Made by a program: the position numbers and the translations under genes
Part shown: positions 1-6,404 of the stretch, piece by piece
How positions within the stretch are numbered: the first letter of the stretch is position 1
Layout of the letters: every line of letters starts with the position of its first letter
The notes under the pieces: model-generated
Databases searched by the model: none
What the model saw: the letters and a program-made list of their open reading frames with translations, nothing else
Told to the model about the DNA's origin: nothing
Assembly (NCBI GenBank): GCA_046296195.1
Contig: JBKBLR010000063.1
Span: 1 to 8,077, forward strand
Direction of reading: 5' to 3'
DNA from: Amphiplicatus sp046296195
Lineage (GTDB): Bacteria; Pseudomonadota; Alphaproteobacteria; Caulobacterales; Parvularculaceae
Length of the DNA: 8,077 nt

Positions 1-472
1 CGTCCCGGATCGGAACCCGGCGCGACAGCGCCACGGGCCCGGTGTCGAGCCCCGCTTCCATTTTCATGATTTCGACGCCGGTCTCGGCGTCGCCGGCCAT
101 GATCGCGCGCTGGATCGGCGCAGCGCCGCGCCAGCGCGGCAGCAGCGAGGCGTGAATGTTGAAGGCGCCGAGCCGCGTCATGTCGAGCACCGCCTGCGGT
201 AGGATCACGCCATAGGCGGCAACGATCGCGGCGTCCGCCTGCAGCGCCGCGTAATCGGCGCGAACCTCTTCCCGCTTGAAGCCTTTCGGCGTGCGCACGG
301 GAAGGCCGCGGGCGAGCGCGGCTTCATGGACGGGCGAGCGCGTTTCCTTGCGGCCGCGTCCGGCCGGTTGCGGCGGGCGGGTGTAGACGGCGGCGATCTC
401 CGCGCCTGTCTGCGCCAGCGCCTCGAGCGCGGTCGCGGCGAAGGCCGGAGTCCCCATAAAGGTGAATCGCAC
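1..472 (-). CDS. fmt: Methionyl-tRNA formyltransferase, N-terminal half (partial at left edge)
   Basis: The enzyme transfers a formyl group from 10-formyltetrahydrofolate to the amino group of methionyl-initiator tRNA in the cytoplasm, which marks it for translation initiation. The 157 residues in the window form the formyl-transferase catalytic domain: FMGTPAFA near residues 5-12, QPAGRGRK at 35-42, AYGVILP at 86-92, and NIHASLLPRWRGAAPIQ at 105-121. The catalytic triad is complete as N105, H107 and D143 (in GLDTG). The family is about 310 residues long, so the C-terminal tRNA-binding domain lies beyond the left edge. I chose the GTG start at 470-472 because the conserved RFTFMGTP begins right after it and a GGAG (483-486 on the plus strand) lies 10 bases upstream. 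It follows def by 59 bases on the same strand, so the two are probably co-transcribed. Identification is secure; only the start codon is slightly open. Confidence 0.96.
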   Translation of the reverse strand, partial: MRFTFMGTPAFAATALEALAQTGAEIAAVYTRPPQPAGRGRKETRSPVHEAALARGLPVRTPKGFKREEVRADYAALQADAAIVAAYGVILPQAVLDMTRLGAFNIHASLLPRWRGAAPIQRAIMAGDAETGVEIMKMEAGLDTGPVALSRRVPIRD

Positions 473-531
473 GCGAGGAATTCTCCAAAAGAGGCGTGTT
501 TCCGGCGCCGCAGCATATGGTTAAAATGCGC

Positions 532-1050
532 TCAGGCGGGCTGCGCGAGCCGCTGGTCCTTTTTCAGCTTCCGGATGATCCGGTCGCGCTTGAGGCGCGA
601 GATATGGTCGATGAAGAGGACGCCGTTGAGGTGATCCATCTCGTGCTGGATGCAGGTGGCGAGGAGTCCTTCGGCATCGAGCGTCTGCGGCTCGCCGCGA
701 TAGTCGAGAAAGCGGACCCGGCAGCGGGCGGGGCGCTCGACCTCCTCGTAGAAGTCGGGAACCGACAGGCACCCCTCCTGATAAAGGCTTGTTTCTTCAG
801 AGGGATCGACGATTTCCGGGTTGACGAAATAAAGCGGGGCCTTCGCCTCGCCTTCCTTGGCGAGGTCGATGACGATGATGCGCTTTGCAACGTTCACCTG
901 GATCGCGGCGAGGCCGATGCCTTGCGCCTCGTACATGGTCTCGAGCATGTCATCCATCAGCGCGCGGGTCTCGTCGTCGACGCGGGCGACGGGCAGCGAC
1001 ACCTGCCGCAGGCGGGGGTCGGGCGCGGTGAGGATTTCTCTGATGGCCAT
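532..1050 (-). CDS. def: Peptide deformylase
   Basis: This is a metal-dependent hydrolase that removes the formyl group from the N-terminal methionine of nascent proteins at the ribosome. The 172 residues match the normal bacterial length. All three family motifs are present: GIGLAAIQ (44-51), EGCLS with metal ligand C94 (92-96), and HEMDH with ligands H136 and H140 and catalytic E137. The C-terminal helix ends in a basic RLKRDRIIRKLKKDQ stretch, typical of proteobacterial forms that contact the ribosome. fmt lies 59 bases downstream on the same strand, the usual pairing of deformylase with formyltransferase. rmuC is divergent. The ATG at 1048-1050 has no convincing Shine-Dalgarno sequence, and a promoter-like element ends only 8 bases upstream, so the message may be leaderless. 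Assignment is certain. Confidence 0.98.
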   Translation of the reverse strand: MAIREILTAPDPRLRQVSLPVARVDDETRALMDDMLETMYEAQGIGLAAIQVNVAKRIIVIDLAKEGEAKAPLYFVNPEIVDPSEETSLYQEGCLSVPDFYEEVERPARCRVRFLDYRGEPQTLDAEGLLATCIQHEMDHLNGVLFIDHISRLKRDRIIRKLKKDQRLAQPA

Positions 1051-1058
1051 GCGGGCTC

Positions 1059-1086
1059 AGTTATGGCGGGGTCCGCAGCCCGTCAA
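1059..1086 (-). promoter_or_regulatory. Candidate promoter for def-fmt
   Basis: On the minus strand, TTGACG (1081-1086) and ATAACT (1059-1064) are separated by 16 bases. This resembles a housekeeping sigma-70 promoter, and TTGAC is the best conserved part of alphaproteobacterial -35 boxes. The -10-like box ends 8 bases before the def ATG, so initiation would fall at or within a few bases of the start codon. Seen directly: the two boxes and their spacing. Inferred: that they function. Confidence 0.45.
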
Positions 1087-1164
1087 GGCGGCCCCCGCGC
1101 GCCCGATCGCTCGCCAGCCGCGCGCCTTTCGACTAACGTAAACGCCGTGTGTTGTTGAGTATTC

Positions 1165-1170
1165 GGGGAG
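1165..1170 (+). promoter_or_regulatory. Ribosome binding site deciding the rmuC start
   Basis: GGGGAG lies 5 bases before the ATG at 1176. It supports this start over the GTG at 1149, which has no such site and would place the ribosome site inside the gene. Confidence 0.75.
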
Positions 1171-1175
1171 CATCC

Positions 1176-3050
1176 ATGCAGGCCTCGCCGGCGCCGTCCA
1201 CGGAGGGTCTCGCAACGGACGCGGTGACGACCGCGCCGGCGCCGCTGATCACGGGGCCGGTCGAGATGCTGTGGCTTCTCGCCCTCGCCGTCCTCCTCAT
1301 CATGGCGATCGTCTTCGTGCTGCTGCTGCGGGCGCGGGCCGCGCAGCGCCGCCGGCTGCGCGAGGCGGAGGCCGACTTTTTCAAGCCCGCCGGCGAAGCC
1401 GCGGAGATCACCTTCGACGATCCGCCCCTTCAGGGGGAGCTTGCGCCGCCGGGGCGCAGCGCCGAGCCGCAGCCGAAGAAAAAGCCGAGCGCCTTCGCCG
1501 GACTCTTCAAGCAGGACGACCGCAAGGCGCCCGCCGCCGCACCCGCGCCGGCCGACATCGACGATCCTGCGCGCGAAAACGCCGATGACGGCTTTGCGAC
1601 CGTCAGGATCGAACGCGGCGCCGACGCCGGGCGTGATGCGGCCGCCGCGATCAATGCGCGCCTCTTCGACGAGATCGAGGCGGAGCGCGAGGCCCAGCGC
1701 CGCGCGGCGGAGACCGAACGCCTTCTGCGCGAAGCGGAAGCGCGCCAGCGCGCCGCGGAAGCCGCCGCCGAGCGCGACCGCGAACGGCGCGAGCAGGAAG
1801 CGCGGCTGCGCGACATTGAGGAAGGCCGCCGTGAAGCCGAGAGGCGGGCCGAACGGCTTCGCGCCGAAGACGCAGGCCGGTTCGAGGCGCCGCCGCGGCG
1901 CGCCTCGGCGTTCGCCGACCCTGCAGCGCTCAACCCGCAGGTCGCCGCCGACCTCGCCGCGCAGCGGCTTTCCGCCGCGACCGGCGAGGATTATGCGCGC
2001 ACGCTCGCCGAGCTTGAAGAAGCGATGGCGGTGCAGCGCGAGGCGATCCAGTCAGAGACGCGCGCGCTCCTCGACGCCTTCAGCCAGCGCCTGTCGCAGC
2101 GGCTCGACTCCATCATCGCCGCCATCGAGCGCGGCGCTGCATCGGGCGGCGCGCCGTCGGCGGCGCTCGCCGACATCGCCCGCGACATCGCGATCGTCCG
2201 CGAGCGCCTCGACCGCGCGGCGAGCGTCGATCCCGCCATGATGCAGCAGGAACTGATGCTGCTGCGGCAGGCGATCACCGGCCCGCGCGACGCCGCCTCG
2301 CCCGCGGTGCAGCTCGCCGACGTCATCCGCAACGCGCTGCCGCCCGGCGCCTATGAAATGCCGGCGAGCCTGTCGAACAGCCGCCGGGCTGACTGCCTTG
2401 TAAGATTGCCGAAGCCGGCCGGGCCGATCGCGATCGACGCGCGCTTTCCCGTCGAAGCCTTCGCCATGCTCAGGACGGCGGACGCCCGCCGCCTCGTCGA
2501 GGCGGAAAGCGAGTTCAGGCGCGTCGCTATCCGCCATGTCGTCGACATCGCCGAGCGGCTCATCTCCCCCGGCGAGACGGCGGATTCAGCGATCCTCTTC
2601 CTGCCCTCCGAAGCGATGTATACGGAGCTTCACCATCGTTTTCCCGACGTCGTGCAAGACGCCTGGCGCGCGCGGGTGTGGATCGTGTCGCCGACGACGC
2701 TGATGGCGACGCTGCACACCATCCAGGCCGCGCTCACCGCCGCCGAACCGCGCAGCGGCGGGGCCTTCCTGGCGGGCGATGATCCGCGCATGGCGGGCGA
2801 AATGACGGAGCTTCGCCGCCGGATCGCCGCGCTCGAGGAGCTGCTGGCGCGAACGCAAGGCCCCGCCGAGCCTGCCGCCCCGCCGCGCCCGCCGGCGCCG
2901 CCCCGGAACACTTTCCAACTTTCCGCTGTCGGACGAAGCGCGCCGCCGCCGCCGCGGCCCACGCCGGCCGAGCGGCTCGGCGATCTTGGCGCCGAGAGCG
3001 AACCGCTGGCGGATACCCCGCCCGCCCGGCCGCTGTTTCCGCTGCGCTAA
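1176..3050 (+). CDS. rmuC: RmuC-family DNA recombination/rearrangement protein, divergent
   Basis: RmuC proteins limit inversions at short inverted repeats in E. coli; the family has been proposed to carry a PD-(D/E)XK nuclease-like fold. This copy is 624 residues, longer than E. coli RmuC (about 475). A single membrane span lies near residues 31-51, followed by a basic RARAAQRRR stop-transfer stretch. An Ala/Glu/Arg-rich segment with coiled-coil character covers roughly 163-232, with further helical sequence to about 345. The RmuC core spans about 385-520: SNSRRADC (D406), IDARFP (D421, R423), PSEAMY (around E479) and SPTTL (505-509). After the core, the tail is short, helical and then proline-rich, unlike the longer helical end I expect in relatives. 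The position expected to be Lys in IDAKFP is Arg (codon CGC). The gene is divergent from def and its stop overlaps that of the GT2 gene. Family assignment is confident; nuclease activity is doubtful. Confidence 0.9.
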   Translation: MQASPAPSTEGLATDAVTTAPAPLITGPVEMLWLLALAVLLIMAIVFVLLLRARAAQRRRLREAEADFFKPAGEAAEITFDDPPLQGELAPPGRSAEPQPKKKPSAFAGLFKQDDRKAPAAAPAPADIDDPARENADDGFATVRIERGADAGRDAAAAINARLFDEIEAEREAQRRAAETERLLREAEARQRAAEAAAERDRERREQEARLRDIEEGRREAERRAERLRAEDAGRFEAPPRRASAFADPAALNPQVAADLAAQRLSAATGEDYARTLAELEEAMAVQREAIQSETRALLDAFSQRLSQRLDSIIAAIERGAASGGAPSAALADIARDIAIVRERLDRAASVDPAMMQQELMLLRQAITGPRDAASPAVQLADVIRNALPPGAYEMPASLSNSRRADCLVRLPKPAGPIAIDARFPVEAFAMLRTADARRLVEAESEFRRVAIRHVVDIAERLISPGETADSAILFLPSEAMYTELHHRFPDVVQDAWRARVWIVSPTTLMATLHTIQAALTAAEPRSGGAFLAGDDPRMAGEMTELRRRIAALEELLARTQGPAEPAAPPRPPAPPRNTFQLSAVGRSAPPPPRPTPAERLGDLGAESEPLADTPPARPLFPLR

Positions 3051-4096
3051 AAAGCGCCCATCCGCCGGGGCGCCGCGCCGTCCGCTGGCGCGCAGGCGTC
3101 ATGCGCGGATTGGGCGCGCATGACCGACGTCGTGAAATAGAGCGGGCGCTGCTTCGTCTCGTTGAAGATGCGCCCGAGATATTCCCCGATCACGCCGAGA
3201 ACCATCAGCTGCACGCCGCCGAGAAACAGCATCGCGATGATGAGCGTCGGAAAGCCGGCGACCGGATCGCCGAAGAGGATCGTCTTGGCGATGAAGAAGG
3301 CGCCGAAGAGGAAAGCCGTGAGCGCCGTCGCAAAGCCGAGAAGGGTCGAGACCCGCAAGGGCGCGATCGTCGAGGAGGTGATCCCCTCGATCGAGAGATT
3401 GAGCAGCCGCCAGTAATTCCATTTGGTGAAGCCGGCGCTGCGCGGCGCACGGTCATAGACGACTTCCTTCGACGGAAAACCGACCCAGGCGAAGATGCCC
3501 TTCATGAACCGGTGGCGTTCGCGCAGCGCGCACACCGCATCGACGGCCTTGCGGCTCATCAGGCGGAAATCGCCGACATTCTCCGGCATGTCGACGGAGC
3601 CGATGCGTTTCATCAGGCGATAAAAGAGCGCCGCCGTCGCCCGCTTCACCGGGCCGTCGCCATGGCGCGCGCGCCGGCGCGCATAGACGACGTCATAGCC
3701 CTCGCGCCAGCCCTCGATCATGTCGGCGATCAGCTCGGGCGGATCCTGCAGATCGGCGTCCATGACGACGACGGCGTCGCCGCGGGCGTGATCGAGGCCC
3801 GCCGTCGTCGCGATCTCCTTGCCGAAATTGCGCGAAAGATCGACGATCGTCACATTGCCGCGCGCGGCCCGGATCGACATCATCCGCGCGAGCGTCGCAT
3901 CGCGGCTGCCGTCATTGACGAAGACGATCTCGAAGGGCTGGGCGAGGACGCGCATCACCGCTTCGACCCTGGCGGCGAACCCGCCGAGGGTTTCTTCTTC
4001 GTTAAAGGCGGGACAGACGATCGAGAGGAGCGCCGGACGGGCCTCGGCGCGCGGGGCGGGCGCGGCAGCGCCTGTCGCTTGTGCAAAGTCGGCCAT
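3047..4096 (-). CDS. Polyprenyl-phosphate glycosyltransferase, GT2 family (GtrB/DPM1-like)
   Basis: The protein probably transfers a sugar from a nucleotide-sugar to undecaprenyl (polyprenyl) phosphate at the inner face of the cytoplasmic membrane. It has 349 residues. The GT-A domain shows SIVCPAFNEE (25-34), VNDGSRD (60-66), SRNFGKE (88-94) and the metal-binding MDADLQDPPE with DXD D113-A-D115. GDFRLMSR and the RFMKG segment are typical of the DPM/GtrB group. Two membrane spans near 249-273 and 282-305 precede EYLGRIFNETKQRP, the usual end of GtrB-type enzymes. The sugar cannot be told from sequence. The start could be either of two adjacent ATGs (4097-4099 or 4094-4096); GGAG touches the first and leaves 3 bases to the second, which I prefer. 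An open frame continues upstream but is antisense to the GT87 gene and not credible. The gene is divergent from GT87 and its stop overlaps the rmuC stop. Confidence 0.92.
   Translation of the reverse strand: MADFAQATGAAAPAPRAEARPALLSIVCPAFNEEETLGGFAARVEAVMRVLAQPFEIVFVNDGSRDATLARMMSIRAARGNVTIVDLSRNFGKEIATTAGLDHARGDAVVVMDADLQDPPELIADMIEGWREGYDVVYARRRARHGDGPVKRATAALFYRLMKRIGSVDMPENVGDFRLMSRKAVDAVCALRERHRFMKGIFAWVGFPSKEVVYDRAPRSAGFTKWNYWRLLNLSIEGITSSTIAPLRVSTLLGFATALTAFLFGAFFIAKTILFGDPVAGFPTLIIAMLFLGGVQLMVLGVIGEYLGRIFNETKQRPLYFTTSVMRAQSAHDACAPADGAAPRRMGAF
3049..3073 (-). terminator. Intrinsic-terminator-like hairpin inside the 3' end of the GT2 gene
   Basis: Read on the minus strand, GCGCCC (3068-3073), an 8-base loop and GGGCGC (3054-3059) form a perfect 6-bp GC stem followed directly by TTTTT (3049-3053). 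The T run supplies the last Phe codon and the first base of the TAG stop, so the signal is fully coding. On the plus strand no T run follows the stem, so it would serve only the GT2 gene. The stem is short; functional confidence is moderate. Confidence 0.5.
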
Positions 4097-4099
4097 CAT

Positions 4100-4165
4100 C
4101 TCCGCCGGCGCCGGTTTCCGCGCATAGATAACGGTTCGTTTATTGCACGTTCGTAAACAGGCGCG
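4100..4165. promoter_or_regulatory. Divergent promoter region between the GT2 and GT87 genes
   Basis: This 66-base gap must carry both promoters. Its centre (about 4124-4159) is clearly richer in A/T than the flanks. GTTCGT occurs twice in direct orientation (4134-4139 and 4149-4154), 15 bases apart, and GTTTA (4138-4142) and TAAAC (4154-4158) form a small inverted pair. I cannot pick convincing -35/-10 boxes on either strand, so a shared operator is only a possibility. Confidence 0.4.
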
Positions 4166-5419
4166 ATGAACGCCGTCATCAGCCTGATCGAGCGACGCTA
4201 CCCGCTCTTTTACGACCTCGGGACGCGCCGCCTCGGCCTCGTTCTCGGGCTCTTCGCCGGCCTTTATTTCCTCGTCGCGGCTTCGATGTGGGCGAACCTC
4301 ATCGCGACGTCGGATGATCTGTTCACCCGCGCGGGCCCGATCATCGGCGGCGATTTCATCGTTTTCCAGCACGCTGCGGCGCGGGCCGATGAGGCTGATC
4401 TCGCGGGCCTTTATGAGATGAAGACCCTCAAGGCCGAATTGATGGCGCGCTATCCGGGGCGCGGCGAGATGAATTTCGGCTGGATGTATCCGCCGACGAT
4501 GTTCCTGTTCCTCGCGCCCCTCGGCGAGGCGCCTTATCTCGCTGCTTTTTCGATCTGGGTCCTCGCTTTCGGCGCGATCTTCCTCATCGTCCTCCATCGC
4601 CTGTGGGCGAGCCCCAGGGCGCTTTTCTTCGCCGTGACGGCGCCGCCTTTCTTCCAGGCGATCATCACCGGGCAGAACGGGCTTCTAACCGGCGCGCTGA
4701 TCGCGCTCGCCGGCGGCCATGCAAAAGAGCGCCCGGTCCTCGCCGGCCTCGCCGCCGGGCTTCTCACCGTCAAGCCGCAGCTCGGGCTTCTCATTCCCGT
4801 CGCCTTCGCCGCCGCCGGATGCTGGCGCGCCTTCTTCATCGCCGGCGCGACCGCGCTCTCTCTCGCCGGCCTCAGCGTCGTCGCGTTCGGGGCAGACCTC
4901 TGGCTCGCCTTCATCGACGGCCTCCTCGCGCATGGCGGACGCATGGCGGCGGAAGGCTTCCCCTTCCACAAGCTGGTGACGCCGTTCGGTCTCGTCACCA
5001 TGCTCGGCGCGCCCGCGCCGCTCTCCCATACGGTTCAGATCGCCGCCGCGCTGGCGCTCGCCGCCTATGTTTTCATCGTCTGGAAGCGCGTCGGCGACGC
5101 CGGCCTTCGGCTTGCGGCGCTTTCCTCCGCCGCCGTCCTCGCAACGCCTTACGCTTTCTATTATGAGGTCGTGATCGTGCTGCCGGCGATCCTTCTGATC
5201 GCAAAGCGGGCGGCCGAAACCCATTGGCTGCCGGGCGAGAAACTGTCGTTCATCGCGCTCTTTATTCTCGCCTTGCAGGCGCCGGGCGCGGCAAGCGTTC
5301 CCGCGCTGTCGCCAGGCGCGCTCGCCGCGCTCCTCGCCTTCCTGATCGTCGCGCGGCGCGCGCTTCCCGCCGCCGGCGTCAGGTTCGCCATGACAAGATC
5401 GCCGGCTGCAACGGGTTGA
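4166..5419 (+). CDS. GT87 (DUF2029) family membrane glycosyltransferase
   Basis: This is a GT-C fold integral membrane protein of 417 residues, with roughly nine to ten hydrophobic segments beginning near residues 22-42. The family uses polyprenyl-phosphate sugars (mannose or arabinofuranose in characterised actinobacterial members) as donors on the outer face of the cytoplasmic membrane. Family features seen are GGDFIVFQ (61-68), where D63 sits after the first span as the acidic residue typical of GT-C enzymes; MYPP (107-110); GQNGLLTGALIAL (169-181); and the VKPQLGLL segment (202-209). The ATG at 4166 has a weak AGG (4159-4161) 4 bases upstream. The divergent neighbour is a polyprenyl-phosphate glycosyltransferase, which could supply the lipid-linked donor; this is inference from context. 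The last 13 or so codons overlap the oxygenase gene on the other strand. Substrate and acceptor are unknown. Confidence 0.88.
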   Translation: MNAVISLIERRYPLFYDLGTRRLGLVLGLFAGLYFLVAASMWANLIATSDDLFTRAGPIIGGDFIVFQHAAARADEADLAGLYEMKTLKAELMARYPGRGEMNFGWMYPPTMFLFLAPLGEAPYLAAFSIWVLAFGAIFLIVLHRLWASPRALFFAVTAPPFFQAIITGQNGLLTGALIALAGGHAKERPVLAGLAAGLLTVKPQLGLLIPVAFAAAGCWRAFFIAGATALSLAGLSVVAFGADLWLAFIDGLLAHGGRMAAEGFPFHKLVTPFGLVTMLGAPAPLSHTVQIAAALALAAYVFIVWKRVGDAGLRLAALSSAAVLATPYAFYYEVVIVLPAILLIAKRAAETHWLPGEKLSFIALFILALQAPGAASVPALSPGALAALLAFLIVARRALPAAGVRFAMTRSPAATG

Positions 5420-6404
5420 CGAAACCGGCGCCGTCAGGCCCCCAGGCGCGCTTCAGCGCAAAATACCATTTCGCGGGCTCATCGGCGGCGCCGAAATAAA
5501 GCGCGCGATGCGCGCCGCGTTTGAGATTCTCGTTCTGCAGGCGGAGAATGACGCCGTCCTGGCGCAGGAAATCATCCGCCATGCCCTGCACGAATGGCTG
5601 TAAGAGATCGAAGACCGCCCCATTCCAGTAGATGAGATGGGTGATGCGCGTCGCGCCGGCCTCGGTCGGCGTCATTGCGGTCAGCCCCAGCACGCGCCGG
5701 GTCTTGGTGCGGATATGTTCGAGCCGCAGCGCCGGCAGGCGGAATTCGATCTCGGTCGTCGGCGCGCCGCCGATCGCCTTGTAGATGAGCGAATTCGACG
5801 AGGGCGCGTGCGCCGTCATCTTGAAGCCGAGGTCGGTCGGCGCGAAGGATTTCGTCTTGTCGGCGCGCGGTCGCCCCTCGCGCCACCACCATTGCTTGTG
5901 AACGGTCGGCGTATGGGCGGGATCGACGAGGCCGACGACCGCTTCGTCGAACGGCCCTTCGGCGTCGACGATCGTCGCCGTCTTCGGCGTCTCGTCCTCG
6001 GGAACGCCGATGTCGGGCGGCGGCGCCGCAGGCTCGCCGGCGCCATGCCAGATCCAGACAAGCCCGCTGCGTTCGGCGACGGCGCGGCGCGCGACGCGGA
6101 TCGACGACGGATCGGCGGCGCTTATGGAAGCGAGCGACGGCACGCGGACGCAGCGCCCCTCGGCCGCGTCGAACGTCCACGCATGATAGGGGCAGACCAC
6201 CGTTTCACCCTCGATGCGGCCCGCGGAGAGCGGCGCGGCGCGATGGGGACAGACATCGCGCAAGGCGAAAGCGGCGCCGCTTTTCGTGCGGCCGAGAACG
6301 ACCGGCTCGCCGAACAGGATGCGCCGGACCATCGCGCCGCGCTTCACCTCGCGCGAAAGGCCCGCGAGATACCAGAGGTTCTGCAGCGGCGCCGGTTCCG
6401 TCAT
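5379..6404 (-). CDS. Rieske non-heme iron ring-hydroxylating oxygenase, alpha-subunit type (VanA-like)
   Basis: The protein is a 341-residue cytoplasmic oxygenase that would use electrons passed through a Rieske 2Fe-2S cluster to activate O2 at a mononuclear iron. The Rieske domain is complete: C52-P-H54 and C71-P-Y-H74. The catalytic domain shows D161-P-A-H164-x4-H169, matching the bridging Asp and two iron-binding His of this superfamily, and QDGVIL near residue 283 (D283) fits the third iron ligand. The length suits single-component-type alpha subunits such as vanillate or dicamba O-demethylases. No reductase or ferredoxin gene is present here, so electrons must come from elsewhere. The substrate is not predictable. 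The ATG (6402-6404) overlaps the recR stop as ATGA with no clear Shine-Dalgarno, suggesting translational coupling. The 3' end overlaps the GT87 gene by 41 bases tail to tail. Confidence 0.93.
   Translation of the reverse strand: MTEPAPLQNLWYLAGLSREVKRGAMVRRILFGEPVVLGRTKSGAAFALRDVCPHRAAPLSAGRIEGETVVCPYHAWTFDAAEGRCVRVPSLASISAADPSSIRVARRAVAERSGLVWIWHGAGEPAAPPPDIGVPEDETPKTATIVDAEGPFDEAVVGLVDPAHTPTVHKQWWWREGRPRADKTKSFAPTDLGFKMTAHAPSSNSLIYKAIGGAPTTEIEFRLPALRLEHIRTKTRRVLGLTAMTPTEAGATRITHLIYWNGAVFDLLQPFVQGMADDFLRQDGVILRLQNENLKRGAHRALYFGAADEPAKWYFALKRAWGPDGAGFVNPLQPAILSWRT

Larger units (their letters stand above)
1051..1175. other. Divergent def / rmuC intergenic region
   Basis: This 125-base gap separates two divergently transcribed genes and must hold both promoters. 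The def side has the TTGACG/ATAACT pair. On the rmuC side I see only a locally AT-richer stretch around 1128-1165 and no convincing -35/-10 pair. No hairpin followed by a T run is visible in either direction, and no small ORF with a good ribosome site. Confidence 0.6.

Noticed and set aside
473..531. Possible terminator or small RNA between def and fmt
   Set aside because: The 59-base gap has no stable hairpin followed by T residues and no promoter-like pair; it contains only the fmt ribosome site.
496..1158. 220-residue plus-strand ORF opposite def
   Set aside because: It is the antisense of an unmistakable peptide deformylase and has no recognisable domain.
1149..1175. GTG start at 1149 for rmuC
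   Set aside because: It adds nine residues without a ribosome site, while GGGGAG sits 5 bases before the ATG at 1176.
1430..2537. Several long Arg/Ser-rich ORFs in other frames over rmuC
   Set aside because: Long stop-free shadow frames are expected at this GC content; composition is low-complexity and no family is recognisable.
3101..4156. 351-residue plus-strand ORF opposite the GT2 gene
   Set aside because: It is the complement of clear GT2 coding sequence and has the Arg/Asp/Glu-rich composition of an antisense frame.
4097..4597. Upstream extension of the GT2 reading frame to a 516-residue protein
   Set aside because: The extra 167 codons are fully antisense to the GT87 gene, rich in charged residues typical of a shadow frame, and the GT2 domain begins normally after the ATG pair at 4094-4099.
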